Below are positions 37,459 through 48,494 of a stretch of DNA of 64,000 bases, piece by piece (the stretch's first letter is position 1; the number at the start of each line of letters is the position of its first letter). Below the pieces are notes generated by a model. The model did no database searches and was not told where the DNA came from. It saw nothing but the letters and a program-made list of their open reading frames with translations. A program made the position numbers and the translations under genes. The stretch is from the NCBI RefSeq assembly GCF_002042975.1, contig NW_018148946.1, forward strand, positions 2,648,955-2,712,954, written 5' to 3'. This DNA is from Orbicella faveolata (taxonomy: Eukaryota > Cnidaria > Anthozoa > Scleractinia > Merulinidae).

Positions 37459-37759
37459 TATAAAAGTCAGTACACACGAGGGGACTAGCCCCTGCAACAA
37501 GTCGCGGGGACAAATCCCATCGCGTGAATTGGCGATTTTTGCTGCAAAATCTAGTCGCAGGGGCTAAAATTTGGTCCCTGCGACTAGTCCCACGAATTCA
37601 AACTGGTTTGAATTTTTGGGACAAGTCCCTGCGACTTGTTCATCAAAACGCTTCATGTGCACTGCTCGTGGGACAAGTCCCTGCGACCAGTCCCTTCGTG
37701 TAAACTCTTCAGGAGACTAGTCGCAGGGACTTGTCCCCTCGTGTGGGCCGACCTTTATA
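37459..37759. mobile_element. 301-bp MITE rich in GGGACAAGTCCCTGCGAC
   Basis: The left end TATAAAAGTCAGTACACACG and the complement of the right end, TATAAAGGTCGGCCCACACG, match over more than 30 bases and continue through AGGGGAC(T/A)AGYCCC. Inside, the self-complementary word GGGACAAGTCCCTGCGAC and its complement GTCGCAGGGACTTGTCCC recur at least six times, so the whole segment can fold. Any target duplication is hidden in the TATA ends. Confidence 0.8.
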
Positions 37760-37869
37760 ATTCGCATTTGTTTTGGTTTTGTGTCACGGCGATTGGTTCA
37801 ATCGAAAACCAAACCAGACGTGATTCGACCTGTGTTTGCTTTGGTTTTGCATTACTACGCGAAGCGATT

Positions 37870-38075
37870 GATTTATATATAAAAAAAAGAAAAAAACTCG
37901 CGTCACTTTGTCATCCAATCAGAAGTACACCCAGAAACAATCGTGACTCTCGCGCGCACACGTTTTCCCGCGCTTAGCGTCCGTTATATGTAATTGCTTT
38001 GAGTTTTGATTGGTTCATTGGATTGTCTGTGTAATTTGTGATCGGCCCGGCAGAGTGATTAGTTTGGTTTTGCTT
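37870..38075 (-). repeat. Dispersed repeat, relative of the copy at 51835
   Basis: Read on the minus strand, ATCACAAATTACACAGACAA, CCAATGAACCAATCAAAACT, CGCTAAGCGCGGGAAAAC and ACTTCTGATTGGATGACAAA occur in the same order as equivalent words at about 51890-52010. The right end abuts another family (38249). Its class is unknown. Confidence 0.65.
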
Positions 38076-38248
38076 TATTACATTCAATTTAATAACTGCT
38101 TTTCCTTTGAAGCCTAATATATTCAGGTTTTCCTTCAATTTGAAGGCTTCTTTGTATATCAAAAGAAATTACTTGACATACCATGTACACGTCACATAGC
38201 CCCTCATTCAGTATAGTGCTTAAACATGGCACGAATCCAGGCTTTCAG

Positions 38249-38622
38249 GGGCTGTCCGGACTACGCAGGAGAAATTTGAAAACGCAGCTTTATTTCTACA
38301 GTTAGGCCTACCGTTCAATCTAATCCTGACCGAAAACGGAGCTTTTCGTAAACGCTCTTCAAACCGGAGGAATTTGAAAACGATGGCTTTGCGTTTTACT
38401 GTGGAACAAAAACATTTTGAAAACAAAGGTTTTCGAAAGCGATGGCATCTTAATAATCATGTGGTTAACCCTAACCCTCAAAGGTGCCCTCAAGCTTTTC
38501 CGGCGCTGGCGCTGGCGATCAGTGTTCTCCGGCGTAGCGTGCAAGGAAAACGTTTGATGCGTATTGGGGGTGAAAACGCCGTTTTCAAATTTCTCTTGCG
38601 TAGTATGGACGAGACCTCAATT
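38249..38622. mobile_element. 374-bp terminal-inverted-repeat element
   Basis: The left end GGGGCTGTCCGGACTACGCA, then GGAGAAATTTGAAAACGC, is mirrored at the right by GCCGTTTTCAAATTTCTC and TTGCGTAGTATGGACGAGAC. The open frames on both strands here come from this palindromic structure and are not genes. A partial relative lies at 13990-14155. It is non-autonomous, with no clear target duplication. Confidence 0.75.
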
Positions 38623-39272
38623 TTGGTGGGACCTAGCATGAGTAGCGGGCGTTATACGGGGGAGGAGGAGGCAAAGCGCTGATATGCCTGCTAGGCTAGT
38701 TGGAACCGGGCAAGTAAGCGGGCGAGAAAAGGATAAACAGGCTTAGTCACCCACCCCTTAGTTTTCCCACGTTTTTTCCTTCGCTACTGACTTCGGCGTT
38801 CCCCAACCAGCCGAGAGCCTTGGACAGGCTTCCGCTGACGCAGGTACAACTAACCTTTGGGTGTATAGAGCTAAAATAGAAAAGGGTCAAATGAAAAAAA
38901 ACTTAACGTGATGAGTTAACTGACAAATTCGGCGCCTAGTTGGGTATGCGACTATTAACAGTGAATAAATTCTAGTGGATATTTACATAGACGTGAATAA
39001 GAATATTTGTATATGTTTGAATTACTGTTTGAGTTCAACATTCAACATTCGACATTAAAAATATTTGTATCTTACACAACCAGCATTTCCAAAAGGAAAA
39101 TTTGTGCCTGTTTAATCTGTGCCTTTAGAAACCAAACACCAACATATGGTCTAAAGTTTCGGAGTCTCGAATTAAACCACGTTGATTTTAATTTCCCAGA
39201 TCAGCTTAGCAACTCAAGCGAGCTACGGAGCGAAATATAACAAAACCTCATAACCGGTTTAATGATCCGTGA

Positions 39273-40367
39273 TCACACAGATGAGGTGCGTTCATGGTCC
39301 CTGTTTGACAGCTTATAGCAAGGCTGTTTTATTAAAGCGTCACAGCGGTGCTGTTTTAGGGATCTGTTCCTGTTTGTGTTTCGCCGATTATCTACGCTAA
39401 TGTTTAAACATCTGAGTAGCGGCGAGGCGGCACACGTTTTTCGCCAATTATGTCGCATCACTGTACCCCCAAAAATAAACGGATCGACCAGGCTGTTGAA
39501 GTAAACCAAAGCGTTCGCAAAAACCAACGCATCATAGAAATGATTCCACTGGGCGCCATCACCGAAGTCATGCCACAACCACATAACGTGATAAGGCAAT
39601 AAACACAGGGCAAACGCCACCGCACCGAATAAAAATGTTTTCACGATTATGATATTGGTTTTTGTGCGCTGCCTGACCAGCTTATGAAACTGTCGATTTC
39701 CAGCTCCTTGCCTCTTGTCAAATCGTATCATTTTCTTGTCGTCTAAATGCAATCTGAATCCAATGCAAATATAAGCAGGAGCTATCACGCAAAGAGGCAG
39801 AGAATAGAAGAGTAAAAACACGCACATTGTGAACACTCTCGGGTGATTGTCACTTTGCCACGCTTCGGTACAGCTGAGCTCATCGTGTTTGTATTTAAGA
39901 ATGGCAATGTAAGGCGACACAAGCGCAGCAGATAAACACCAAACTACACATACTGTTATCTTTACAACCCTTACTGTCAACATTGGTTTGAACGGCGTCA
40001 TAATCGCTCTGTACCGCTCAATAGCCATGCAAGTTAAAGTAGCCACAGAAACTGCAATCAGAGCGGTCTGAAATGGGTACACAACTTTGCACATAAACGC
40101 CCCAAATGGCCAGTGCTGGATTAAAATAACGGCCATATCTAGCGGGATACCAACAGCACAAGTCATAAGGTCGGTAACAGCCAGATTAAGGATGAAATAT
40201 TCGCTTGTGCTTCGATGTTTCCTTCTCAGTAGAGCACCAAACAAGACTAAATTTGCGGCTGTTCCAATGATTGCTATCACTGAGTAGAATGCCAGTTGGA
40301 TTATGGTCAGTGTTGCAATGTTTGAAGCCTCGGCAGTTAAATTCGACGTTGTCTTGTTGGAGTCCAT
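39273..40367 (-). CDS. Class A (rhodopsin-family) GPCR, neuropeptide/amine-receptor-like
   Basis: A single uninterrupted 364-codon frame encodes seven hydrophobic segments at roughly residues 25-47, 58-80, 94-116, 135-155, 178-203, 238-262 and 278-301. Family marks are NLAVTDL in TM2 (61-67), the TM3 cysteine C93 with a partner C166 in loop 2, ERY in place of DRY (117-119), CLLP in TM6 (255-258, in place of CWxP) and NSLVDPFIF in TM7 (291-299, in place of NPxxY). The short N-terminus has two glycosylation sequons (N4, N9) and no signal peptide. Loop 3 and the tail are basic, and the tail has Cys residues that could be palmitoylated. It is a plasma-membrane receptor coupled to G proteins; the ligand cannot be read from the sequence. 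Intronless peptide- or amine-type receptors are common in cnidarians. Confidence 0.95.
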   Translation of the reverse strand: MDSNKTTSNLTAEASNIATLTIIQLAFYSVIAIIGTAANLVLFGALLRRKHRSTSEYFILNLAVTDLMTCAVGIPLDMAVILIQHWPFGAFMCKVVYPFQTALIAVSVATLTCMAIERYRAIMTPFKPMLTVRVVKITVCVVWCLSAALVSPYIAILKYKHDELSCTEAWQSDNHPRVFTMCVFLLFYSLPLCVIAPAYICIGFRLHLDDKKMIRFDKRQGAGNRQFHKLVRQRTKTNIIIVKTFLFGAVAFALCLLPYHVMWLWHDFGDGAQWNHFYDALVFANALVYFNSLVDPFIFGGTVMRHNWRKTCAASPLLRCLNISVDNRRNTNRNRSLKQHRCDALIKQPCYKLSNRDHERTSSV

Positions 40368-41531
40368 TTCTGCCAGATTTCCTGCTGTTACTGTAAAAAC
40401 ACCAGTTTGCCCAAAGAGAGTCGAGCTTGTAGATCCTCTGTGGCAGACTTAATCACAATATTCATGGATCGTCTAGAAATTTAAATTTGTATGCTTATTT
40501 TAGAGCTAATTCAAGTTTGGGTCAATAATTACCTTGCAAATTGTGTGCCCGCTTAAAGGTGACCCACATTACAGTTCACAGCTAAGTCCCTCCGGCCCAC
40601 TGGCCTGGATTGATAACGTAATCAGTCCGGCCGTTATCAGGTTATTTGTTAATTACCAGCCACTGATATAGTGTTAATGCCTCGCCGAAACACGCACTCC
40701 TTTAAAGGGACATTTGAAGGCCAACAAGGGATGATGTCAAAACCTTCATCTTCTCTGGGGTTTAATACGTGTTGGCGTGACTTGAATAACTTTCAACGCT
40801 CGAGTAAATTTGTTGACTGCGGAAACGATTTGTGTGTGGGTGTGGTCTCTGGTGACAATATTGACAGAGCCGGAATAACACGCCAATAGGTGCGCCAATA
40901 TAGCTAAGTAAAATTTTACAGGAGGTAGTATATCTCTCCTGCAAATTGTTATAGTCAATCTATAATGCCCGAACCATAGAGACTGTTTCTCTATTTTTAA
41001 CGTGCAAATGCGTGTGAGGTACTCCTCAAAAGTCACCTGCTAGAAGTGCTTGGCGATAATGCTTCAAAAAATTTAGCTGGTACAATGACATTTTAAAATC
41101 ACCTATAAATCAAACCTTCGAGGCGAGGGAAAAACAGGGAAAAGACGATAGCAATTAAGTGCCCTTTGTATTGCTCTTCAGATAGAGGGTTAAAAAAACA
41201 AAACTTGAGTACGATATGTTTTGACTATTAAAAGTGAGTTAATGTCGTCTTGCTAAACAAACCGACACGAAATGTAGCATGATAAATCAATTAAAAAGCA
41301 ACATCATTGGACACGAAAAAAACAAAACCTGTAATCTGTTCTATGCGGATGCCTGGGGAGTTATTTTTGGTGTGTTGACCATAGATAGCAGTCTCATCTG
41401 TGGTGTTACTCCCGTCTTGAGTTACGAAATCGAACGGTTTTGACACCGTGGTAAGCCACACGCGATCTGGCATGCATATTTTAATAGTATAAATCTACCA
41501 GCGTTCTATCACGAATGTCGTTATCTGATTG

Positions 41532-41579
41532 GCTACGCTACTCAATATCTATTCTGTTGTAGTTAGTGAGTAGCGTAGC
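41532..41579. repeat. Short hairpin, 13-bp perfect arms
   Basis: GCTACGCTACTCA at 41532-41544 and TGAGTAGCGTAGC at 41567-41579 are perfect complements separated by 22 bases. This may be the core of a small foldback repeat. It is 1.2 kb upstream of the GPCR start. No regulatory role can be claimed. Confidence 0.6.
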
Positions 41580-43578
41580 AGTGTGCAGTTGTTAACAGAA
41601 TCACGGCTGCTTCTTTGCGTTTTCGCAGTGTCTTTGAAGAGGATTAAGATAAAGTTTTTAACGACTAGAAGATTTACACTAAAACGATTAGATCATCCGC
41701 TCTCGATTTCTATGCGTGATAAAATTCTCGAGCTCATAATCTAATTGTTAAAGAGATAATAAATGAAAACTCCAGGTATTTAGCTTAAGGCCAAATACAA
41801 TATAACAAATGACTTTTTGAATAGGTTGTGCGTCTCGAGTGCGCCATTCCCTGCAGATAGTGCATTCAACGTGGTCGACAAACGCTCTTTAAAGTCTACC
41901 ACACACTCAGGTTATAGATAAACTCACGATAATTTGGAAATACATTCAATCGCGGACAAACGCCTAAAGCAAAGCTCAATGAATATTTCATTGCTTGAAT
42001 CTCACAAAAATAAGCGTAGTGTTGACATTATGCTGGCTCAGTGTTGATGGCTTGAAGGTCGAGTGAAGGTCTAAACTAGTTCTTCTGACCCTTCCTGTGT
42101 TAATCGATTTCTATTTTTAAAGTGCGTTGTCACTCACGTAGCCAGAAGCCAGGCAAATTTATAATTAGAACAAAAGAAAGTGTTTACGGAAGAAAAAAGT
42201 TCACCTTTCACATGATTGGTTTGAGACACCAACATGGCCGCCGATTCATCGGCGTGGCGTAATGGGAAATCACTCTGTTCCAGCACGTTAAACAAGTGTA
42301 GGAACATGTAGGTTTCAGATAATTTGAGGTATATTCGAGAACTTTCATATTTCAACCATCTTGGGAATAGATATCGGTTAAAATAGTTAAGGGTAGAAGA
42401 ACTGAAAACCTTATCTCCACGGAAAGTTATGACACCAAGAGAAATGAACATCTATATTACAAGTATACTCATTTTTTTAATATATGTAATAGGACTGCAT
42501 GCTGTCCAATTTGGAAATAACTAGCTGAAAAAAATTCTGAAAAGATTAGAAGAGATCGTGGGCGAAGTCCATTTTGGCTCTCAGAGGAATGTTTTGAAGC
42601 CACTTATTACCAAATTAGACTAGGATGTACTCATATTACTTGTTAATTAAGTTGGCCAGGGAACTGTCCAAATTATTAGTTAATCTGGACACTGCTAGCC
42701 AAATTAAGAATTAATTTGGATAGCTGCAAACTTAGTCTGTAACGAAACTTACTGCACCCTTAAAAGGTGTTACGCAACTACATCCACGCCTTGGTAGTAC
42801 ATCTACTCTCAAATTGGTATCGTAACAGTATAAGAAGAACTCAAAACTAGCAAAAGCTGTGGAAACAATCGCCTTCGGCTCTTGTTCTCAGAGCATTTTT
42901 CGTTCTCCCAAACGTTCACACGTGTTTCCATAAGTCGATTAAGAAACGGAAAATGTTTGCTATTTCTTAAATATCGCTGCAATCGACCGTGGCCCTAGCT
43001 AAACCCTCAGCGCATTTTACTCTTCGTTTGTGTCCATCCCATTTCCCGAGCCAGCAAAATGACTCTGGAAGTGATCTGGAAACAAGCAGAAAGTGTCACC
43101 CTAAGGTGTATCGTGAGAATTGTCATTCACAGCTTCAGCCTTTGGCTTCAGCAGATTACAACACGAACGATGGCTGCAAAAAAAGTTCAGCGATCGTTGT
43201 GATCATATGGAAAGCATTCTACAGTGATCAAAGCGAGAGTAGCGACAACGATCACTTAGTAGAAAGACTTTTAGGTCTCAATAGTTCTATGTCCTCGATA
43301 GTAGTGATCACTGTGGAAACCGGTAGTCGTAAGGATTGTTCAACATTTTCTAGATTTGTAGCGATAGCGGCATCGTAGCGATTATATGGAAACAAGCCTT
43401 TGGATATCCCAACTTAGCTTTTACAAAGAGATGTCAGAGGTACCCCACCCTTAATTTCACCATTGGTGCGTTTTGATAACCAAATGTGATTGGTTTAGGT
43501 GTGGTTTTGCGATCAGTGAAGAGGTCTCTCAACTTCCTTGTAATTCCTCTGTAAATAACGTAGCCGAGAATTGCTAAA

Positions 43579-43584
43579 TTTATT
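43579..43584 (-). terminator. Polyadenylation signal for the acidic secreted gene
   Basis: AATAAA on the minus strand lies about 300 bases after the stop codon at 43881-43883. It is the nearest such hexamer noted downstream of this gene. Confidence 0.45.
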
Positions 43585-43880
43585 GCGAATTTTCTTTTAA
43601 TCATTGAGCTTTATATTAGACATTTTCTTGTTTTTGAGATGAAATGATTGAGGTTTAAACAATTGGTATTGTGGGGAGAACAAATAGAGGACGGTGAAGT
43701 AACTGCTCAAGACTGAGGTCTGTAATGTTCATCAGTGTTCATCAGTGTCTGAAAGTAAGTTAGAAGTTTTGGTCGGATGCGGATACTTTCAAAGAATGTT
43801 ACTCTCAGTTTTGTTCAAAGTAAGCAAAAACAAGATCCTTTCGAGTTCCCCTCCCCCTATCAAATAAGTCAGTGATTCGG

Positions 43881-46800
43881 TCACTGCTCATAATCCTTTG
43901 AAATGTGGCTCCCTCCTCCACCTTTCAACTCTTTGTAACCATATTGGGAGGCTTGTCTCGCATGAGCCACATCATCAACCAGTTCATAATCTTGGTTTTC
44001 AGAGACGCTTACATCGTATGCAGTGTCCACGTTTGTTTTGGCTTCACCCTCAAAGACTTCAACGTCGCCTTTGTCGCCTTCACTCCACTCAACAGCCTCA
44101 TTCTCCTCGAGGTCATCTCTAGAGGCGTGATAGTTGTCTCCATAGTCTGAAGCCTCGGTTATCTCGAAATCGCTTCCAGACGCGTCTTTTTCAACTTCTT
44201 TATCATCGTCCTTATCGTCCTCATCGTCCCCATAGTCTTCAATGATTTCATTTTCTTCATTGCCTTTATAGTCTCCATTGTCTTCATCACCTTCATCCCA
44301 ATCTGAAGTCTCGGTTTCCTCGAAGTTATTTCCAGAGTCTTGAAACTCGTCTTGATCGTCCTCGTCATCCTCAACGTCTATATTGTCTTCGTTGTCTTTG
44401 TTATCTTCATAGTCTTCACGGTTTTCATTGTCTTCATCGTCTCCATTGTCTTCATCATCCTCAGCGACTTCCTTGTATTGATCGTCTTCACTGTCTTCAT
44501 CATTTTCATCCCAATCTGAAGCCTTGGTTTCCTCGAAGCTACCTCCAGAGTCTAGAAACTCGTCTTCATCGTCTTCATCCTCAACCTCATCACCTCCAAT
44601 GTCTTCATAGTCTTCACTGTTTTCATTGTCTTCATTTTCTTCATCATCTTCATTCCAATCTGAATCCTCGTTTTCCTCAAGGTTACCTCCAGGGTCTTGA
44701 AACTCGACGTCATCCTCAGCGTCTTCATTGTCTTCATAGTCTTCACTGTTTTCACTGTCTTCATCGTCCCCATTTTCATCATCATTTTCATCCCAATCTG
44801 AGGATTCGGTTTCATCGAAGTTACCTCCAACGTCTTGAATCTCGAATTCATCGTCTTCATCGTCTTCATCATTCCCAATGTCTTCATTGTCTTCACTGTT
44901 TTCATTGTCTCCATTGTCTCCATCATCTTCATCCCATTCTGAAGCCTTGATTTCCTCGAAGGCTCGAAGCTCGTCTTCGACAACCTCATTGTCTTCATAG
45001 TCTTCATTGTCACCCCCGCTGTCCACGACATCATCAGGGGACACAATGTGACTTCCCCCATTTTCTCCATACTCGGGCTCCATGTGTGTGCGGAACCTGG
45101 TCACCAAGCCGATAACATCATCGTGAGTACTACCAAAGGACTCACTGTCACCATCTTCACCACGCGGGTTTCTTATTGTGTAGTGATTGGATCCTTCCGG
45201 ATTTTGGTTTCCTTCGTAAGCTGTTCCTGTCTCATGGCCGTTTCTTTCATCAGTATTTTCACGACTTTCCCGAGAAGCTCGCATATGACCATGAAATCTA
45301 CGATCACCATCAGCATTTTCATCCAAATTCTCGATATTTTTAACATGGTCTTCTTCATTTGAAGGAATGAAATGCTCCGGTTCTATATCTTCCCGGGATA
45401 TTGTATCTGTGTAGGTAGGTCGGAAATAAAGAGCGGAATGTTCAAATGGGAAGTCATCGTGCACATCTTCGTCATCGAGCATACCTCGCGCCTCTCTGCC
45501 TAACCCATAATTATCATGACCCATGGATTCCAGTGCTTCATCTTGCTCTATTTCCATGTGTTTGACATCATAATCTTCTTGTTCCGAAGGCTGTGTTTCC
45601 ATGGAATTCGGTTTCTCTAAGCCTGGCTTGTCATCCATGTAATCATATGCCTTCTTATATTCCGTACCGAGATGCTGTTGTTGGGAATACAAGAAGTGCT
45701 CAGGTGCTGTATCTTCCACGTGAGCAGTATCTATATAAATAGGTTGGAAATAATGCGGAACATTACCAAATGGGAAGTCGTCGTATTCATCTTCGTCGTC
45801 CACGGACATACCCCGTGTCTCCCTGGCAGATCCGTGATAATGATCGATAGATTCAGATTCCTCCCCTTCGTGTTCCGTTTCACTGTGGCTGTCATCAACA
45901 TGTTCTTGTTCCTTGGGCCGAGTTTCCAAGACACTCTCACCATCAACGTCTTGTTCTTCTTCAGTAAGGTGATCATCATCTTCATAAAAAGCAAAGAAGT
46001 AAATAAAGAAAATAAGTAAAATTGAAGACTAGTAAGTGGCTCAAGAATCTCATCAAACAACCGACTTTTAATATAACTCATTGCCCGGGAGACACCCAAA
46101 TAAAGTTTTACTCCGGAAGGCTTGAATTGCTCCAAGTTCCAAACTAGTACCGTTTTTATACCACCTTTGACCAAGAATATAACTCTTTCATACATCTTCC
46201 AAAAAATTGTTATCCGTTTTACATACCTACTGAAGGCACACCGCATCCTTGTTCTAATGCCCTTGTATTGATTAACCCACTAAAAAACTTTAAAAAAAAC
46301 CTTACAAGGGCCTTTTAAATGCCTGAATAACAGTTCCCTCCACCTTGTTCGGTACTCCAGCCCGTGAAATACTTCTACCTTTTTGCGCAAAACCTCCCGG
46401 TGTAGTAAGGGAGTACACTCGATCATGAGTACTACCTATTTCCCTTGTATTTTTTAGTAGGTTGCTAGTACCCAAATGATAATATGTAATCTGGAGTACA
46501 TGGGGCGACTTTATGAGAGTTAACTGTCTGGATTGAAAGGATAGCAAAACGATCCGGCGAGACTTTGAACCCGAAAATCCTTATGCGGCACAACTCCTTT
46601 AAAAAGAAACGGTGAGACAGCAAATGATACTGTCTAAGAAACGATAAACTGCTAGTAACGACCTGGCCGTAAATTAGCGTATCCATATATTGGATAACAG
46701 TGTATTTTGAGCCTTTTCATGGTTGAACGTATTACCTTCAAACTCTTCCCCGGTAAGCCGATCTCCCAAACTATCATCGTCTTCAGTTTCCTGAGATCGA

Positions 46801-48494
46801 GAATCTTCTTCACCAGTTTGGGAGTCGTCTCCTTTGCTATGTACGTCAACGTAGGAGCCTTCAGCCACAAGTTCACCACGTATGAACTTCTGAAGCTCTC
46901 TAGAACGCTGAATTTCGTAATCATCAAATCCTCCTCGTGAACTGATGTCCCTCTTTCCGCCAAGGGCCTGGGTGTTGTCATGGGGACTGATGTCACTGCG
47001 CTTGCGCAGTTTGTCCTCCCATGAATTGGACTGGAAGCCATCAATAGCTGTGAACAATTGCAAAAGACAATGACATTTTAATCAAATAAGATTTTTCTTT
47101 TTGGAATTTTGTTTTTTGTTCGTATACATTCTTAGTTCAGAGCGAAAGCTGTGAACTTCTAGGGACAGATAGTGTCCAACGGCAAGTCTTCAGCATAATC
47201 TTTCTTTTTGGCCTGCTAACTATTGTGCCTACATGTTTACTGTAACTTGTGAGAAATTCTGGTACAAGAAAACCATAGCCTTCAGTCGTCAAACTTGATA
47301 ATGAAGGGTAAAAATTATAAACAACAAACTCATGAATTTTCTGGCCATGAAAACTAACTATAAACGTGAGAATTCCGCATAGAACTGAATTCTTCAAGAT
47401 TGCCTGTGAAACTGTTTTTCTTTTGTTAAGTTGGAACTAAACATCGGTATGCAGTTGGCTCACTGAAACCAAGAGAGGATGAAAGGTAAGAGAGTTAATT
47501 CTCTATAAAGGTCCTAATCCTAAGTAACCTCTGTCAAGTTACATTTAGATATGGTATCCAGTTCTTTCACGGATAATATGAAAATGCGTGTAAAACCACT
47601 CAGGCTATCTACGCGAATAAATTTCGCGTCACTGCATTGGCTATTTCTGGACCTTCCTGGGAGTTTTCGGAGTTTGGAGTGATTTAAAAATAACTTGAGA
47701 GAGAGAGAGAAAATGAGAGGGATTACCTTAGGAATAAGGCCCACACAGGGGATTAACTTTCTTACCCTCGAGTATCTTTTGCTAAAACCTAATAATATAA
47801 TAACGGAAAAGTTACTTCGCAAATTAGTTTTAAAAGAAAGGCGAGTTCTTTCCTCGCTAAACGAAGTTTGCCATTGTTTGAATTCCCTCCATTAAGCCCT
47901 GGTCAAACGGACTCGCAAGAAGTCGCAAGTAGCCACAAGTTGAATTTGCGTAGAGACTTGCGTTGGGTGGCCAGACGGACTCGCAAGTTTCCTCGCAAGT
48001 ACACGCAGGTCGCAAAAAAAAAAAACATTTCAAGGCAGACATATCCTGTATTTCATTGGCTAATAATAGGCTAATGGACGTCAGTCAACTTGCTGTCGAC
48101 TTGGGTTGGGTGGCCAAACGATGAAAAACTTGCGTCGACTTGCGTGCAAATTTGATCTCGACCAAAGTGAGCACAAGTCATGGCAAGTCAACGCAAGTGC
48201 ACGAAAGTCGAGAACTTGCGTCTACTTGCGACTCCGTTTGGCCAGGGCTTTAATCATTGACCGCTTGAAAGGGCAGCCCTTTACTTGGCGAACTGAATTG
48301 CAATGTCTGCGATTTCTTCTTTGAGCATATTCAATTCGCCTTCATTTAAAGTTGTACTCCTTCAGCGAAGCTTTAAAAATGAGACAACAGGGATTTGTTC
48401 ACATACCTTCATTAATTGGTCTTGGGATGGGCCGGGCATTGATTCCTAGTTGTGAAGACACAACAAGGAAAAGAACACCGACCCACAAATTCAT
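43881..48494 (-). CDS. Secreted, highly acidic Asp/Glu-rich repeat protein
   Basis: Three exons (48407-48494, 46736-47047, 43881-45979) splice in phase into 832 residues. Residues 1-20 are a signal peptide (MNLWVGVLFLVVSSQLGINA). Exon 2 (30-133) has basic sites RKR (44-46) and GKR (60-62). Exon 3 starts with a tandem module of about 79 residues (151-229 and 260-338), marked by DDFPF and PEHF in both copies. Then come about five long and two short imperfect repeats (near 470-790) of the type FEETEASDWDENDEDNGDDE, extremely Asp/Glu-rich. No transmembrane segment is seen. Acidic secreted proteins of this type bind calcium and occur in the skeletal organic matrix of stony corals. That role is inference from composition. 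A granin-like secretory protein is an alternative, given the basic sites. The Cys-poor, repetitive sequence gives no clear orthologue. Confidence 0.86.
47896..48249. mobile_element. 354-bp TTAA-flanked MITE in intron 1 of the acidic gene
   Basis: GCCCTGGTCAAACGGACTCG at the left is mirrored by AGTCGCAAG-type text and CCGTTTGGCCAGGGC at the right, with TTAA at 47892-47895 and 48250-48253. Internally GACTTGCG/CGCAAGTC words recur in both orientations. TTAA duplication points to piggyBac- or Kolobok-class mobilisation. Its TIR differs from that of the 7467 element. Confidence 0.8.

Larger units (their letters stand above)
40368..43880. other. Intergenic stretch with weak repeats
   Basis: No exon with splice context was found. 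A short perfect hairpin sits at 41532-41579. About 42920-43400 carries scattered GTTTCCATA/TATGGAAAC and GTGATCACT/AGTGATCA words, suggesting a decayed foldback element. It also contains an open frame (42989-43378, plus) that I regard as spurious. Confidence 0.4.

Noticed and set aside
38374-38682. 102-codon plus-strand frame and overlapping minus-strand frames
   Set aside because: They lie in and across the end of a terminal-inverted-repeat element and have no recognisable protein content.
42134-42451. 105-codon minus-strand frame
   Set aside because: There is no signal, no domain and no splice neighbours; similar frames occur by chance in this composition.
42989-43378. 129-codon plus-strand frame
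   Set aside because: Composition follows repeated GTGATCACT and GTTTCCATA words of a decayed repeat; no splice context or family signature was seen.
44552-45070. 172-codon minus-strand frame of MKTMKT-like residues inside the acidic gene
   Set aside because: It is the shifted reading of the repeated GAA/GAT codons of the acidic protein; the open frame follows from low complexity.
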